Shown here: positions 8,010-8,507 of the stretch, in pieces
Layout of the letters: the number at the start of each line of letters is the position of its first letter
Numbering within the stretch: the stretch's first letter is position 1
Origin: an uncultured Christensenellaceae bacterium
GTDB taxonomy: Bacteria > Bacillota > Clostridia > Christensenellales > UBA3700
Length of the DNA: 8,507 nucleotides
Assembly (NCBI GenBank): GCA_902373595.1
Contig: CABKMX010000035.1
Location: forward strand, 1 to 8,507
Reading direction: 5' to 3'
Notes under the pieces: generated by a model
Databases searched by the model: none
What the model was told of the DNA's origin: nothing
Seen by the model: only the letters and a program-made list of their open reading frames with translations
Made by a program: the position numbers and the translations under genes

Positions 8010-8024
8010 ATCTAATAAGATATG
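8007..8024 (-). promoter_or_regulatory. Hairpin over the yunB start codon
   Basis: A perfect 7-bp inverted repeat, CATATCT and AGATATG with a TATT loop, places the yunB ATG in the 3' arm. No GGAGG-like site is seen in the 30 bases upstream. Overlapping it, CATAGCATA (8028-8020) fits the CATAnnnTA form of a sigma-E/sigma-K -10 box, but I found no convincing -35 at the proper distance. Whether it acts as an RNA structure, a protein site or part of a promoter is open. Confidence 0.4.
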
Positions 8025-8059
8025 CTATGACTGAGATTTGTTGAACAATTTTCAGGGAC

Positions 8060-8507
8060 TTATCGGATTATCCCCAGTTCTCGCATCGATCTTTTTTCCA
8101 AATCCGAATCTATCTCGTAAAGCGCATTCGATAATGTATTAATGACTCTGTCGATGTATGCTCCCGGACTTTTAACATACAACGACAAATACAGCTCAAG
8201 AGATAAGAAAAACAATTCTCGCGCCTGGATTTTTCTGCCGGCGTTTAACATCAATCTTCCGTGATGATTATATGTCCTCGCGAGTTCATTGGTCATACCT
8301 CGATTACAGTAAAACTTTTCTGCAAGAGAATAATATTCGCAGGCGCCATCGGTATCGTTGAGAACACGTCGCAACTCTGCGGCAACGCAATACGTCGACG
8401 CAAGCAACTCGCTGCCGTCTTTTTTCATATATTCAAGTCGTCTTTGCTGTATCTGCAAACTCTCCTCCAGCAAGCGGCGTGCCTCTTCGGTTTTCCCTTG
8501 TATAGTC
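8060..8507 (-). CDS. TPR-repeat protein, 5' part outside window
   Basis: The frame is open to the window edge and ends at a TAA (8062-8060), giving about 149 C-terminal residues. A TTG at 8473-8471 could serve as a start, but the upstream codons TIQGKTEEARRLLEESL continue a normal TPR helix, so the gene most likely begins outside. Helical repeats of TPR type are visible: GKTEEARRLLEESLQIQQRRLE, then LASTYCVAAELRRVL with GACEYYSLAEKFY, then LARTYNHHGRLMLNAGR with QARELFFLSLELY. No enzyme domain is seen in this part; such repeats usually bind other proteins or peptides. It is about 43% GC by my hand count of 360 bases, and it uses TTA Leu codons three times, unlike the downstream genes. The function is not recognised; the N-terminal part would decide it. 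Confidence 0.75.
   Translation of the reverse strand, partial: TIQGKTEEARRLLEESLQIQQRRLEYMKKDGSELLASTYCVAAELRRVLNDTDGACEYYSLAEKFYCNRGMTNELARTYNHHGRLMLNAGRKIQARELFFLSLELYLSLYVKSPGAYIDRVINTLSNALYEIDSDLEKRSMRELGIIR

Noticed and set aside
7392..8015. 207-codon plus-strand open frame opposite yunB
   Set aside because: Shadow in register with yunB; yunB has the membrane anchor and family motifs.
8036..8056. Terminator after the TPR gene (TTGTT-G-AACAA palindrome)
   Set aside because: Arms of only five A/T-rich base pairs with a one-base centre and no T-run; too weak to form a terminator.

Overview
The window reads as a chromosomal housekeeping segment from a spore-forming Bacillota, most likely a Clostridia-type organism of moderately high GC. 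Three things point there: a YunB-type sporulation protein, a T-box leader controlling pheST, and the order pheS - pheT - U32 family protein - mutS2, which resembles the arrangement I know from clostridia. Every gene lies on the minus strand, so transcription runs from high to low coordinates. The genus cannot be named from this sequence.

In the direction of transcription: (1) 8507-8060 is the 3' part of a TPR-repeat protein gene, visibly more AT-rich than the rest. (2) 8009-7347 is yunB, a membrane-anchored sporulation protein. (3) 7355-7073 holds a sigma-A-type promoter, whose -35 box sits in the last codons of yunB, and a T-box leader with a UUC (Phe) specifier, an antiterminator and a competing terminator. 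(4) 7072-6053 is pheS and 6044-3648 is pheT, the two subunits of phenylalanyl-tRNA synthetase, followed by a strong terminator at 3634-3606. (5) 3561-1362 is a long U32 family gene (DUF3656 type) broken by a frameshift near 3350. It is preceded by a TATAAT box only six bases from its start codon. (6) 1365-1 is mutS2, joined to the U32 gene by an ATGA overlap and cut by the window edge just after its Walker B motif.

The genes form two transcription units plus an upstream pair. pheST is controlled by uncharged tRNA-Phe through the T-box. The U32 gene and mutS2 are translationally coupled; U32 relatives modify rRNA or tRNA and MutS2 acts on collided ribosomes or recombination intermediates, so the segment has a translation-related theme. 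I see no mobile element, CRISPR array, tRNA or rRNA gene, and no clearly new system. The points most worth a second look are the frameshift with about nine missing codons in the U32 gene, the T-box and the 13-bp inverted repeat bracketing it, and two unusual translation starts (U32 gene and yunB).
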